Part shown: positions 25,197 through 34,236 of the stretch, piece by piece | Numbering within the stretch: position 1 is the stretch's first letter | How the letters are laid out: each line of letters opens with the position of its first letter | NCBI GenBank assembly: GCA_963703145.1 | Contig: OY969793.1 | Location: forward strand, 1 to 64,000 | From: Bog-756 sp963703145 | Lineage (GTDB): Bacteria > Actinomycetota > Acidimicrobiia > Acidimicrobiales > RAAP-2 | DNA length: 64,000 nucleotides | Direction of reading: 5' to 3' | Notes under the pieces: generated by a model | Told to the model about the DNA's origin: nothing | Databases searched by the model: none | What the model saw: the letters and a program-made list of their open reading frames with translations, nothing else | Made by a program: the position numbers and the translations under genes

Positions 25197-26645
25197 ATGA
25201 GCGAGGAGGCATCCGCCCTCCGGCTGGAAGCAAGCATCACGGGTCTGGCCGACCGCGAGCCCGTTGTCTCGGCTAGGCGGATCCTTTCAAACTCTCAGCG
25301 GAAGGTCGGCCTCGGCGTCATCGGACTGGTGACGATCTGCTGCCTCATTGACCTGACGGTCACACTGTCGGTGATCGTGAGCATCATCACCCTCTTCTAT
25401 GTGGCAGCGATCGTCTACCGCTTGGTGTTGTTCCGTGCATCGAACCAGCCTCAAACCACTGAACTGGTGACTGATGACGAAGCACGCGCGATTCCCGACG
25501 ACGATCTGCCGATCTACACGGTGATGATTCCCGCCTATCGAGAGCCTGAAGTCATCAACGAACTGATTCAGCGGGTCTCCCAGTTCGAATACCCACCGGA
25601 CAGGCTCGACGTCAAGCTGCTCATCGAGGCAGACGACGCGATCACCATTCGGGCCATCAGGGACGCCATGCCTGGTGATCAGTTCGAGCTAGTGCTGGTC
25701 CCACCTGCTGAGCCACGGACGAAGCCCAAAGCCCTGAACTACGGACTCACCTTGGCCCGCGGCGAGTTCGTGGCCATCTTCGATGCTGAGGACGAGCCAG
25801 AGCCACTGCAGCTGCGCCGTGCCGTCGTGGCGCTACGCCGTCTCGGGCCGGACGTTGCATGCGTACAGGCCAAGCTCACGTACCACAACCCGATGCAGAA
25901 CCTCATCACGAAATGGTTCACCATCGAGTATGCCTTGTGGTTCTCCTTCTTCCTCCCCGGCCTTGCCTCGATGCAGGCCCCCATACCGCTGGGTGGAACC
26001 TCCAACCACTTTCGCCGCGTCACCTTGCAGGCACTAGGGGCATGGGACCCCTACAACGTGACCGAGGACGCCGATCTCGGTATCCGCATGTTCCGTGAGG
26101 GCTACACGGTCAGGGTGCTCGAGTCCAACACCTATGAAGAGGCCAACAGCGACTTCGTCAACTGGATGAAGCAGCGTTCCCGATGGCTGAAGGGCTATCT
26201 CCAGACCTATGCGGTCCACCTCCGCGAGCCCCGGGAGCTGCGTCGGGAGCTTGGCTGGAAGGGCCTCATGCATTTCACGATGTTCGTCGGTGGGACGCCT
26301 GTGCTGGCCATCATCAACCCGATTTTCTGGCTCATGACGATCGTGTGGTTCGTGGCGCACCCATCGCTGATCCAGGAGATCTTTCCCGCACCTATCTACT
26401 ACTTGGGACTGTTGTCATGGGCGTTCGGGAATTTCCTCCTTGTCTATGTGACAGTCATGAGCTGTCGGGTTGCGAAACGTGGCGAGCTTCTCATACCCGC
26501 TCTACTGGTACCGCTGTACTGGATCATGATGTCAATGGCGGCGATCAAGGCCCTGTCCCAGCTGGTCGGAGCGCCCAACTTCTGGGAGAAGACGGTGCAC
26601 GGTCTGCACCACGACCAACAAGTTGACCCTGTGGATTCGAAATGA
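25197..26645 (+). CDS. Processive family 2 glycosyltransferase, membrane-bound
   Basis: 482 residues from ATG 25197 (GGTGAGG site at 25181-25187; GTG 25182 also possible). Two N-terminal membrane segments (about 38-78), a GT-A catalytic domain and three or four C-terminal membrane segments: the cellulose/hyaluronan-synthase-like layout. Motifs: MIPAYREPEV, EADD, FDAEDEPEP (metal-binding DxD-type), VTEDADLG (TED base) and QRSRWLKGYLQT (QxxRW). Sugar and acceptor unknown. Likely co-transcribed with the next gene (4-nt overlap) and the sortase, suggesting a surface glycan or glycoprotein. Confidence 0.9.
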   Translation: MSEEASALRLEASITGLADREPVVSARRILSNSQRKVGLGVIGLVTICCLIDLTVTLSVIVSIITLFYVAAIVYRLVLFRASNQPQTTELVTDDEARAIPDDDLPIYTVMIPAYREPEVINELIQRVSQFEYPPDRLDVKLLIEADDAITIRAIRDAMPGDQFELVLVPPAEPRTKPKALNYGLTLARGEFVAIFDAEDEPEPLQLRRAVVALRRLGPDVACVQAKLTYHNPMQNLITKWFTIEYALWFSFFLPGLASMQAPIPLGGTSNHFRRVTLQALGAWDPYNVTEDADLGIRMFREGYTVRVLESNTYEEANSDFVNWMKQRSRWLKGYLQTYAVHLREPRELRRELGWKGLMHFTMFVGGTPVLAIINPIFWLMTIVWFVAHPSLIQEIFPAPIYYLGLLSWAFGNFLLVYVTVMSCRVAKRGELLIPALLVPLYWIMMSMAAIKALSQLVGAPNFWEKTVHGLHHDQQVDPVDSK

Positions 26646-28435
26646 CTCTCCTCTACGAAGGACCAAGGCCGGCTTTCGGGCCGGTGGAGTTCAACAGTGT
26701 GAACGCAGGTGTCCGCCTTCCTCAGGATCCACTGATGGAAAAGGAGTCTTGGCTCCGGCGGTGGCGACACAGGGCGCTGAGCGAGGGCGGCTTGGTCTCG
26801 CTCAGCTGCTTCAGCGTCTATTTCGCCATCTCAATGTTGCTGGACTTCAAGTACATGGCCTTCTACGGAGATTCCGTCTCGCGGGTTGCAAACGCGTTCT
26901 ACGTTCTGCACTCGAGGGATCCACATCTGGCGGCTATCGGCTTTGTGTGGAATCCACTGTCCTCCGCACTCGATCTCCCGCTCCTGGCCTTCAATTCGTT
27001 TTGGCCCGACCTGGCGTCCCACGCGGTGGCCGGGACAACCATGTCGGCGCTAGCGATGGCTGGTGCCGCCTACCAGTTGAATGCCATCTTGCGAGAGTGG
27101 AACATACGCGCCCTGGCGCGTGTGGTCATGACCGCACTGTTCGCCCTCAATCCGATGATTTTGATCTTCGGCGGAAACGGGATGAGCGAAGCCCTCTATT
27201 TGTTTCTCATGCTGGCCGCGGCACGGTACCTTCTGCGTTGGCTTCGCGACGGCGACCTGGCCTCGTTGGTGTTCTCGGCCGGGGCTCTCGGGTTTGCCTA
27301 TCTCGAGCGGAGCGAGCCGGTCACTTCTGCCGCATTCGGTGCTGTCCTGGTCTGGGCAGTGACCTTTCGCCGCTCGGACGGTGAGCGTCGGACGCGATTG
27401 TGGAATGCCTTTACCGACTCAACCATCTTTGTCCTCCCCATCCTCACAGCCTTTGCCGGATGGGCCGTAGTGAGCTACGTGATCACCGGCCAGCCGTTTC
27501 AACAGTTCACCTCCAAGTATGGGAACGCTGCCCTCATCCAACAATCACATGTCACACCGGGGCACTTGGCTTCCCGACTGGTGCACGAGCTCGATGCCAT
27601 TGAATACCTCGCCCCGCTGTTGCCGTTGATCGTCGTTGCGGCAATCGCGGTGGCGCTCTATAAGAAGAGCAATCAGATCCTCGCGTTAATGACGATTCTG
27701 GGCGGGAGTGTCGTATTCGACCTGGCCTCCTATCTGAACAATTCGATCTTTCCCTGGTTCCGCTACTACATCCTGATCGTCCCCCTGTCGATACTCCTGG
27801 TGGCCAGCATGTTCGACCGGGCGCCGCGGGCAGCGAGCCCGCGGCGCAGCCTTGGTAGTCATGTGCAGGTCGCGTCAGCGAAGACGACCGGAAGGGCGAA
27901 ATGGGCCTCCGTTGTGGGAGCCACGGCCCTGGCCCTGGTTCTTCTGGCTCCCTCCATACCCACGACCGCACGAGGGCTGATGAATCCGGTCATCGATGCC
28001 GAGACACTGTGGGTCATCGGACCGATTTTTCATGTTCATCCGGATGCCGTCGACAGGAGCCAAGGCGAGGCATACGGGAAAGTAAGGGCGTTCGCCGGCT
28101 ATCTCGACGGCCTTCATCTCCCGAACGGGAGCATCGTTGTCGACGACGGGGACAGCTGCGTTCCCAATGTTGTCGTCAACACTTCAAATCCGCGAATGTT
28201 TGTGATCACCAACGATCGTGATTTTCAGCGGACGTTGGCCGACCCATTAACGTTCGGCGCCCACTATCTCCTAGTCGGAGGCACCGGCACGCAGGCCGAT
28301 GCCGTTGCTGAGGCCTACCCGAATCTGGGCAAGGGAACGACATGGGCGAAGCTGGTCCATACGTTCCCCGCTGTCGGCAATTGCATCGAATTCAATCTGT
28401 ACCGGGTGATCGGACACCCGACGGATAACTTCTGA
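26642..28435 (+). CDS. Polytopic GT-C-like membrane protein (putative lipid-linked-sugar glycosyltransferase)
   Basis: 597 residues with about 10 hydrophobic segments and a C-terminal soluble domain of about 150 residues. The first extracytoplasmic loop has an acidic residue in FYGDSVSR (Asp77), the position of the catalytic Asp in GT-C enzymes, and FVWNPLSSAL follows, as in PMT/GT39-like proteins. ATG 26642 overlaps the GT2 stop in ATGA. Assignment rests on topology and position; the exact family is uncertain. It could glycosylate the Ser/Thr-rich linkers of the exported proteins encoded upstream. Confidence 0.6.
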   Translation: MTLLYEGPRPAFGPVEFNSVNAGVRLPQDPLMEKESWLRRWRHRALSEGGLVSLSCFSVYFAISMLLDFKYMAFYGDSVSRVANAFYVLHSRDPHLAAIGFVWNPLSSALDLPLLAFNSFWPDLASHAVAGTTMSALAMAGAAYQLNAILREWNIRALARVVMTALFALNPMILIFGGNGMSEALYLFLMLAAARYLLRWLRDGDLASLVFSAGALGFAYLERSEPVTSAAFGAVLVWAVTFRRSDGERRTRLWNAFTDSTIFVLPILTAFAGWAVVSYVITGQPFQQFTSKYGNAALIQQSHVTPGHLASRLVHELDAIEYLAPLLPLIVVAAIAVALYKKSNQILALMTILGGSVVFDLASYLNNSIFPWFRYYILIVPLSILLVASMFDRAPRAASPRRSLGSHVQVASAKTTGRAKWASVVGATALALVLLAPSIPTTARGLMNPVIDAETLWVIGPIFHVHPDAVDRSQGEAYGKVRAFAGYLDGLHLPNGSIVVDDGDSCVPNVVVNTSNPRMFVITNDRDFQRTLADPLTFGAHYLLVGGTGTQADAVAEAYPNLGKGTTWAKLVHTFPAVGNCIEFNLYRVIGHPTDNF

Positions 28436-28471
28436 TGGAAGCACTGTCGAATAGTCGGCGGATTTAGGTCC

Positions 28472-29950
28472 GTGGCAACGATCGAGTGGCCACCAGGAAC
28501 TAGGGCAGCGTCAGGCGCAGCCCCGAATGATTCGGGTGCCCGAGCTCAATCCATCGAGGAACGGGTTCGCTCGTTGGAGGCCCTTTCTCAGTTCATCGCT
28601 CAGCTCGGTGCTGTGGACGGGCAGTCTGTGACATGGCTCACTGACGAGCAGTGGGATGCGCTGTGGTCCGTGGCTGGGGGCGCATCGACCGAGGAAGAAG
28701 CGATCTCCCGAGTTGTGAGGGAGGCGCTGAGGCTCCGCGAGGAATCCTCTGTGCTTCCTCACCCTCCGATTGCGGTGCCGGCTTTGGAGTCTTTCCCGAC
28801 GCCCGAGCTTGATGAGCCGGGGCCGCTCGAGGTTCCGTCCGCCGCCGTGACCGAGCCGCTGTCCCCCGAGGGGCTGGAATGGCCGTTAGGCGACGGTGGT
28901 GCTTCCGTCGACGTTGATCTTGATCCCACGCCGAACAGAAGCGACCCGAGGCGGATGATTGGTGGAACCCCGAGCACCGCCAAGGGCGGCCCTGACCACG
29001 TAGAGGCCGAGCCGAACGGGATCAGGCGTCGGCGCAGGCGGATCCATTCACGTGGGCTCGACAGCGCAAGGCGAGAACGCCTTCTCACGGTCGCCTCCTG
29101 GATCCGCAACATCGGCTTCATCATCTTGTTGTTCGTGGCCTGGCAGTTGTGGGGGACGGCGATCACCCAACACCATGATCAGAGCGCCCTGCAGAAGCAG
29201 TTCGTGGCCAAGGTGCACCATGTCGATACCAAGCCCCCTCCGGGATTCACCCTGGTCCCTGCCTCGACCCGCGTTGTCGACCCACCCCAAGGCACGGTGA
29301 TGGCACAGTTGGAGATCCCGAAGATTGCTTTGAGCCAGTACGTCGTATCAGGAACAGACACCGACGATTTGGACAAGGGGCCAGGGCATTATCTCGGGAC
29401 TGCGATGCCGGGACAGGCGGGGAATGTGGTCATCGCCGGCCACCGGACCACGCATGGGGCACCCTTCAACCGGCTCGCCGAGTTGGCCGTCGGTGACCCC
29501 ATCTACCTCACGACGACCGGGGGGCAGCGCCTCACCTACATCGTGTCGGCCACTCCGTTCCCGGTCTCGCCGGTCGACGTGACCGTGCTCAACAATTTTG
29601 GCGACGACCGCCTGACGCTGACCACGTGTAACCCCGAGTTTTCCGCACGGCAGCGGCTGATCGTCGTTGCCGCCTATCAGCCGACGGGTGCTTCGCGCCC
29701 GACCCCGATCGCGAAGGGCGACGGGTCTCCCTACCGGCTCGGTCCCGCCGCGACGAGCGGCTGGGACATGAACCTGATTCCATTGGTGCTGCTCGAGTTC
29801 GCCGGCCTGCTTGTACTGGGACTGGCCCATCGCCGCATGTCAGCTGCATACGGAAGGGACGGTCGGTGGCTCATCCTGATACCGATCTGGATTGGCCTGC
29901 TCTACGCACTGTTCCAGACGCTGACGAGCTTCCTGCCCGCGGCAGTGTGA
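28472..29950 (+). CDS. Class E-type sortase with long cytoplasmic N-terminus
   Basis: 492 residues from GTG 28472. A 200-residue charged, largely disordered cytoplasmic region (with a short helical part at 27-92), one membrane segment (about 208-228), then the sortase beta-barrel: LEIPKIALSQYVVSGT, AGHRTTHGAPF (catalytic His324), LTTCNPEF (catalytic Cys386) and RQRLIVVAAY (Arg395). Two more membrane segments end the protein. This is the only sortase in the window and three LAFTG proteins are encoded 8-15 kb upstream, the expected class E recognition motif. The long N-terminus is unusual for sortases. Confidence 0.88.
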   Translation: MATIEWPPGTRAASGAAPNDSGARAQSIEERVRSLEALSQFIAQLGAVDGQSVTWLTDEQWDALWSVAGGASTEEEAISRVVREALRLREESSVLPHPPIAVPALESFPTPELDEPGPLEVPSAAVTEPLSPEGLEWPLGDGGASVDVDLDPTPNRSDPRRMIGGTPSTAKGGPDHVEAEPNGIRRRRRRIHSRGLDSARRERLLTVASWIRNIGFIILLFVAWQLWGTAITQHHDQSALQKQFVAKVHHVDTKPPPGFTLVPASTRVVDPPQGTVMAQLEIPKIALSQYVVSGTDTDDLDKGPGHYLGTAMPGQAGNVVIAGHRTTHGAPFNRLAELAVGDPIYLTTTGGQRLTYIVSATPFPVSPVDVTVLNNFGDDRLTLTTCNPEFSARQRLIVVAAYQPTGASRPTPIAKGDGSPYRLGPAATSGWDMNLIPLVLLEFAGLLVLGLAHRRMSAAYGRDGRWLILIPIWIGLLYALFQTLTSFLPAAV

Positions 29951-29956
29951 CGATCT

Positions 29957-30002
29957 ACTGAACTCCGATCCGGGCACCCGCCCAGGGCTCCAGAGGTTCA
30001 GT
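29957..30002. terminator. Inverted repeat between convergent genes
   Basis: ACTGAAC (29957-29963) pairs with GTTCAGT (29996-30002) around a GC-rich interior. It sits just after the sortase stop and reaches into the stop codon region of the convergent coiled-coil gene, so it could serve both strands as a bidirectional terminator. The interior pairing is imperfect. Confidence 0.4.
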
Positions 30003-30903
30003 ATTGGGTCGGGGCCGTCGAATTCGGTGAGCCGCTCGCCCACTCCTGGGGCGGGAATCCGCCAGCAGGTGCCACGCCATCAGCCGAATAGGTGACCGGA
30101 TACGTCTGTGTGGGCTCGTACGCCGGTGGTGCATAGTGCGGCTGGCCATACTCCGGGGCGGTGGGCACCTGGTAGTGCTGCCCAGGTGCGCTGTAGGGCG
30201 ATTGGCCGTACGCCTGGGCGGGAGCAACCTGGTACGGCTGAACCGCCGCCGGGTACGGCTGCTGCGCCTGGTCCGGTCCTGCTGGTGCCGGATGCCAGGA
30301 TGCGTGCTCGGGAGCCAAGGCAGACGGCGAGGGGGCCGCATACTGCTGGGAGTCGACCGCCACCGAGGACGCAGCAAGCGACTGTCGAAGCTGGGTGAGC
30401 TCGTTCACGAGCACGCGGTTCGTGTTGGCAAAGTCTTCGATCGCCGCGGACAGCGTGGTGATCGTCTCCGAGGAGATCAGAGGCTGGCCGGCGGGTGGAA
30501 TGGTCGCCGCATGTTGACGAGCCTGCTCGACGATGGCTTGCGCCTCGGTGTGGGCGGCCTGGACCACCGCCCGGGCATTGGTTGCCCACTCCTCTGCCTG
30601 TCGGACGATGTCGCCGGCCTGAGCCTGAGCAGACGCCACGATCGCCTGGGCCTGGCGTTCGGCTTCATCTGCGGTCTCATCGGCGAAGCGCTGTACCTGC
30701 ACCATGATGTTGCCGATCTCGGCATCGGACACCGGCGCCGCGGGTTGGGGCGCATACGGTGCCGGCGGAGCGGTCAGCTGTGCGGTTGGCCCCGGATTGG
30801 GCACGACGTGGAGCGTGAGTGGGCCATTGGCCGACTGGCCGTAGACCTGTTCAGCGGTGACGACTTTCGGAAGCCCCGTCTCGTCTTCGAAGGCAAATCC
30901 CAT
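29998..30903 (-). CDS. Coiled-coil protein with Tyr/Pro/Gln-rich tail, DivIVA-like in layout
   Basis: 301 residues. N-terminus MGFAFEDETGLPKVVTAEQV, then a Pro-rich stretch, an Ala/Gln/Glu-rich coiled coil (about 75-145, ADETADEAERQAQAI...), a second helix (about 150-187), then a disordered tail with repeated Tyr-Gly-Gln and Pro residues. No membrane segment. The coiled coil plus disordered tail recalls DivIVA/Wag31-like or other actinobacterial polarity proteins, but the DivIVA N-terminal signature is absent, so the name is only descriptive. Confidence 0.65.
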   Translation of the reverse strand: MGFAFEDETGLPKVVTAEQVYGQSANGPLTLHVVPNPGPTAQLTAPPAPYAPQPAAPVSDAEIGNIMVQVQRFADETADEAERQAQAIVASAQAQAGDIVRQAEEWATNARAVVQAAHTEAQAIVEQARQHAATIPPAGQPLISSETITTLSAAIEDFANTNRVLVNELTQLRQSLAASSVAVDSQQYAAPSPSALAPEHASWHPAPAGPDQAQQPYPAAVQPYQVAPAQAYGQSPYSAPGQHYQVPTAPEYGQPHYAPPAYEPTQTYPVTYSADGVAPAGGFPPQEWASGSPNSTAPTQY

Positions 30904-31133
30904 TTACTCCAGCCCCTCCGGGACATTTCGTTGTGATCGGACGGGCTCAGTGTATCGGTGGACCATCAGATCTACCAGCGCCAAGTCGGCGAACTCCCAG
31001 TTCGCAGGGGGTAAACAACGGACAATTCGGCGTTGTCCGGTGGGCCCGCACGGTGAACTACCTGGGCAATGGGGGTCCCGGGGCATGGCTCTATTGGCAA
31101 AAGATCCATTTGCGGTCTGACTTGAGTTACCAC

Positions 31134-32345
31134 TCAGACGTACGTGCCGATTACGAAGAGCGCGATCCAGCAGGCGCCGTAGATTTGCAGCCGATGATCG
31201 TGGATGGCCAACTCCTCGGGTGCCGCCCCAGCACCCGAGTCCAGGATCCGCACGATGTGGAGGAGGGCGATCACGAACGGGACGATCGAGAGTTGGAACC
31301 AGATGGGGTCATGACCGCCGTGCACCTGGGATGCCCGCTCGAAGGCCCACAAGCAGTAGGCGGAGACGGTCACCGCCGCCGACAGGGTCCGTACGGTGCG
31401 CAGGAACTCCGGCGAATAGAGGGTGAGTGTCTGGCGCACCGCCGCATGGTCGATCTGGCTGCTCGTGAGCAGTTGCTTCTCGCCGGACCGCTTGCCGGTG
31501 ACCACGAGCAGTGAGCCGAAGGACGCCACAATGATGAACCAGTGGGAGAGCACCACGCCGGTCGCCACGCCTCCGGCGATCGCCCGGAGGACGAATCCGG
31601 CACTGACGAGCGCGAGGTCGAGGACGGCCTCATTTTTCAGACCCATCGAATATCCGAGGTTGACCAGCCCGTAGAGGGCCATGACGACCGCGAGATCTGG
31701 CCCCGCCAGCAGCCCACCGAGGGCGGCGGCGGTGGCCATCATGATCAACCCCGCGGTGATGGCTAGTGGAACAGGGACGATCCCGGCGGCCACTGGTCGC
31801 AGGCATTTCGTCGGGTGCAGGCGGTCGGCACCGGCATCGACCCCGTCGTTGAGGAAGTAGGTGCCCGAAGCAGCCAGGCAGAAGATGGCAAACGCCGCCG
31901 CGCCGTGCCAGAGCACACTTCGCTGGAGAAGGACGCCGGCCGCGGCGGGCGCCACGAACACCAGGAGGTTCTTGATCCACTGGTGCGGACGCGCCAATCG
32001 GACCAGGCCCCGCAGCAGGGACTGGCCTGTCGGACCAGCAGGGGGCTGCAATCGGCCGGTGGCATGAGTGATGGGTTCTGGCAGGGTGGTGGGCGACAGG
32101 ACATCATGTGCGGCAGCTATCGATCCGAGCCCCGAGGACGAGACCGTCCCTTCGATCGACAGAGGACCGATTGGTCGGGGCAGATTCACGATGGGGTCGT
32201 CCTGGTCATAGAGGCGCGCCTCGCCCGGAGGCCCGCTGTGCCGCTCGCCGGGGGCGCCGGTAACCGGCCGTGCCGACCTCGCTCCTGTTCCGTCCGGGGA
32301 TCCGTACCGGGAATCGGACGGTGGGCGGATCTGGGTGTCTGACAT
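31134..32345 (-). CDS. UbiA-family prenyltransferase, decaprenyl-phosphate phosphoribosyltransferase-like
   Basis: 403 residues; a hydrophilic N-terminal extension of about 110 residues precedes the usual 290-residue membrane enzyme. First Asp-rich motif: NDGVDAGADRLHPTKCLRP (166-183), which in mycobacterial DPPR synthase reads NDVxDxxxDrxHPTKrxRP. Second motif: YSMGLKNEAVLDLALVSAGFVLRA. DPPR synthase transfers 5-phosphoribose from PRPP to a polyprenyl phosphate, the route to arabinan donors; that role is inferred by similarity. Eight or nine membrane segments. The N-terminal extension is unusual and the true start may be downstream. Confidence 0.82.
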   Translation of the reverse strand: MSDTQIRPPSDSRYGSPDGTGARSARPVTGAPGERHSGPPGEARLYDQDDPIVNLPRPIGPLSIEGTVSSSGLGSIAAAHDVLSPTTLPEPITHATGRLQPPAGPTGQSLLRGLVRLARPHQWIKNLLVFVAPAAAGVLLQRSVLWHGAAAFAIFCLAASGTYFLNDGVDAGADRLHPTKCLRPVAAGIVPVPLAITAGLIMMATAAALGGLLAGPDLAVVMALYGLVNLGYSMGLKNEAVLDLALVSAGFVLRAIAGGVATGVVLSHWFIIVASFGSLLVVTGKRSGEKQLLTSSQIDHAAVRQTLTLYSPEFLRTVRTLSAAVTVSAYCLWAFERASQVHGGHDPIWFQLSIVPFVIALLHIVRILDSGAGAAPEELAIHDHRLQIYGACWIALFVIGTYV

Positions 32346-32683
32346 GACTCTGTAGTTGTCCCATCTCCTGGTCGTCCGTTCAAGGGCCGAGGAGGCATGA
32401 CGCGCAGAAATTACCTTTGGATTACCGATCCGTATCGGTCCTGTGGCCAGGAGAACAAGACAGGTAACGAGACCCTGCGTGGCACAGAAGCGACGCGCGG
32501 GCTCCTGTCGGAGGGTTCCACCCGTCCGGTGATGGTTGGTTCCGGGTGCGGCCCGTCGGCCCGTGCTGTCTCTAAGGTACCGATGGGCGGCCCGGGCCAG
32601 CCCTCGCCATCAGGTGTCCCCGAGGTGCTAGTCCACCACCCGTCTCGCCACCTAGTGAACCATCGGGCATCCCACGACGGCCC
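32346..32683. other. 338-nt intergenic region without recognisable gene
   Basis: Lies downstream of the ferredoxin gene and upstream of the prenyltransferase gene, both on the minus strand, so it should hold the prenyltransferase promoter. The stretch near 32400-32440 (AGAAATTACCTTTGGATTACC) is AT-richer than its surroundings. Frames open across it show no ribosome site or protein features. I see no RNA gene. Confidence 0.4.
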
Positions 32684-32902
32684 TCAGCCGCTGTTCTCCA
32701 CCAGATGCAGGGCCAGCCGGGGGCAGCTGACCACCGCCCGTTGGGCATGGTCAACGAGGGGAGCCGGCACACCTCCCGACTCGATGATCGGGTAGCCCCA
32801 CGGGTCGAGCCGGATGAGTTCGGGGAGCAGTTCTGCGCAGACCCCGTGGCCGTCACAGGCGATCGGATCGACCATGAGGGTGAATTGTGTGCGCCGACTC
32901 AT
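32684..32902 (-). CDS. Three-cysteine ferredoxin ([3Fe-4S] or [4Fe-4S])
   Basis: 72 residues from ATG 32902, overlapping the NuoF-like stop by 4 nt. VDPIACDGHGVCAELLPE and SCPRLAL give a C-x5-C...C pattern, typical of small actinobacterial [3Fe-4S] ferredoxins; I see no fourth cluster Cys. Its coupling to a NuoF-like flavoprotein and a heme-type membrane reductase makes it the likely soluble electron carrier of that unit. Confidence 0.85.
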   Translation of the reverse strand: MSRRTQFTLMVDPIACDGHGVCAELLPELIRLDPWGYPIIESGGVPAPLVDHAQRAVVSCPRLALHLVENSG

Positions 32903-34236
32903 CGGAGTCTGACGGATCGAGGCCGCGGATCCGACTGGGGTACGGGGAGGATCGGCCCGTTGGCCGGACACGGTCCTCGCTGGACGTGGGCGGCGGCATG
33001 ATCGGCGAAGACCCGCAACCCGGTCCGCACGAAGCGGGCCACGCCGTCGGGATGCCGGCACGCGCCCCGTCCTTCGATCAGATCGCACAGTGCCGGGATG
33101 CTCGACACCCCGCCCCGCAACCGGTTGGGCTGGTGGGCCAGTTGTCTGAGGGCCAGGGCCAGATGGGCCAGACCGTTCACGCACGGTCCGCACTGTCCGG
33201 CCCCCTGGCCTTCCATATAGGACACCACCCGGCTGATCTCGGACAGCGGGCACACCCCTGTCGGGAGCAACGCCACCACCCCGGCACCGAGCGACGAACC
33301 CCGCTCGCGGGCGGCCTCTTCGGTGAGTGGCATCGACATCGCCTCGGCGCCGGAGAGCCATCCCCCGCCGTATCCGCCGAGCAAGACCCCCTGGATCGAC
33401 GAGGCATGGTCGGGACCGATGCCCAGTACGTCGGCCAGCGGCGTGGCCAGCGCCGCCTCGACGATCCGTACCTCCGGCCACCGGCCGGTCACCGTGAGCA
33501 GGACTGAGCCTGTGGAGCCAACCGAGCCCAACTGGCGGAACCAGTCGGCGCCGAACCGGGCGATCAGGGCCACGTGGGCCAGGGTCTCCACGTTCTGGAC
33601 CAGGGTCGGACGCCCACCGACCCCCTGGTCCCGCACGGTGCGGAGCCCGACGAAGGTGGGCGTGGCCGGAGCCCGCCCGACGATGGTGTTGACGGCCGCC
33701 GACTCCTGACCGGCCAAGAATCGGTCGGGCGCCACCACTACTTCGATGCTCACCGGCTCCCGGCCGAGGCGACCACGGTCGGCGATGGCCTGACGCAGGT
33801 CGGCGACCGCGCCGGGATGTATGTAGACGATGACCTGTTTGGCCCCAATGGTCAGGGCCGCCGTCACGGCCCCGTCGAGTACCAGGTGGGGGAGTTGCTG
33901 GAGGAGCAGTCGGTCCTTCCCGCTGGCCGGCTCACCCTCGGCTCCGTTGGCCACCACCACGGGACTACGCAGAGTGTTCCGTCCAACCGCCCGCCACTTG
34001 GCGGCCACCGGGAACCACGCCCCACCGTGGCCACGTACGCCGCTCCGCTCCAGCTCGTCGAGGAAGGCGGCCCCCCGTCGATGGGGCAGCTCGCCCCATC
34101 GGGCCACGTGCTCGTCGATGGTGAGGGAGCGTCCGTCAGGGCGCAGACCGCTCAACAGCCGTGGGAGGCCCGCCGGTACCGCGACGCGACCGGCGCCAGG
34201 GTGCGCCAACGGAGGACCCGACCGGACCACCCGCAT
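32899..34236 (-). CDS. NuoF-like flavoprotein (NADH-quinone oxidoreductase F family)
   Basis: 445 residues with the FMN/NADH-binding fold of NuoF: GVRGHGGAWFP (about 67-76), NGAEGEPASGKDR (97-109), RFLAGQESAAVNTI, QNVETLAHVALI (214-225), and the C-terminal iron-sulfur region AGQCGPCVNG (Cys349, Cys352) with Cys393 further on. The classical SCGxCxPCR first Cys is Ala346 and the following Arg is Val; Cys329 could substitute as ligand. It stands alone, without NuoE or NuoG, between a ferric-reductase-like gene and a ferredoxin, both with overlapping ends, so it probably passes electrons between NADH, ferredoxin and the membrane protein. Confidence 0.85.
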   Translation of the reverse strand: MRVVRSGPPLAHPGAGRVAVPAGLPRLLSGLRPDGRSLTIDEHVARWGELPHRRGAAFLDELERSGVRGHGGAWFPVAAKWRAVGRNTLRSPVVVANGAEGEPASGKDRLLLQQLPHLVLDGAVTAALTIGAKQVIVYIHPGAVADLRQAIADRGRLGREPVSIEVVVAPDRFLAGQESAAVNTIVGRAPATPTFVGLRTVRDQGVGGRPTLVQNVETLAHVALIARFGADWFRQLGSVGSTGSVLLTVTGRWPEVRIVEAALATPLADVLGIGPDHASSIQGVLLGGYGGGWLSGAEAMSMPLTEEAARERGSSLGAGVVALLPTGVCPLSEISRVVSYMEGQGAGQCGPCVNGLAHLALALRQLAHQPNRLRGGVSSIPALCDLIEGRGACRHPDGVARFVRTGLRVFADHAAAHVQRGPCPANGPILPVPQSDPRPRSVRLR

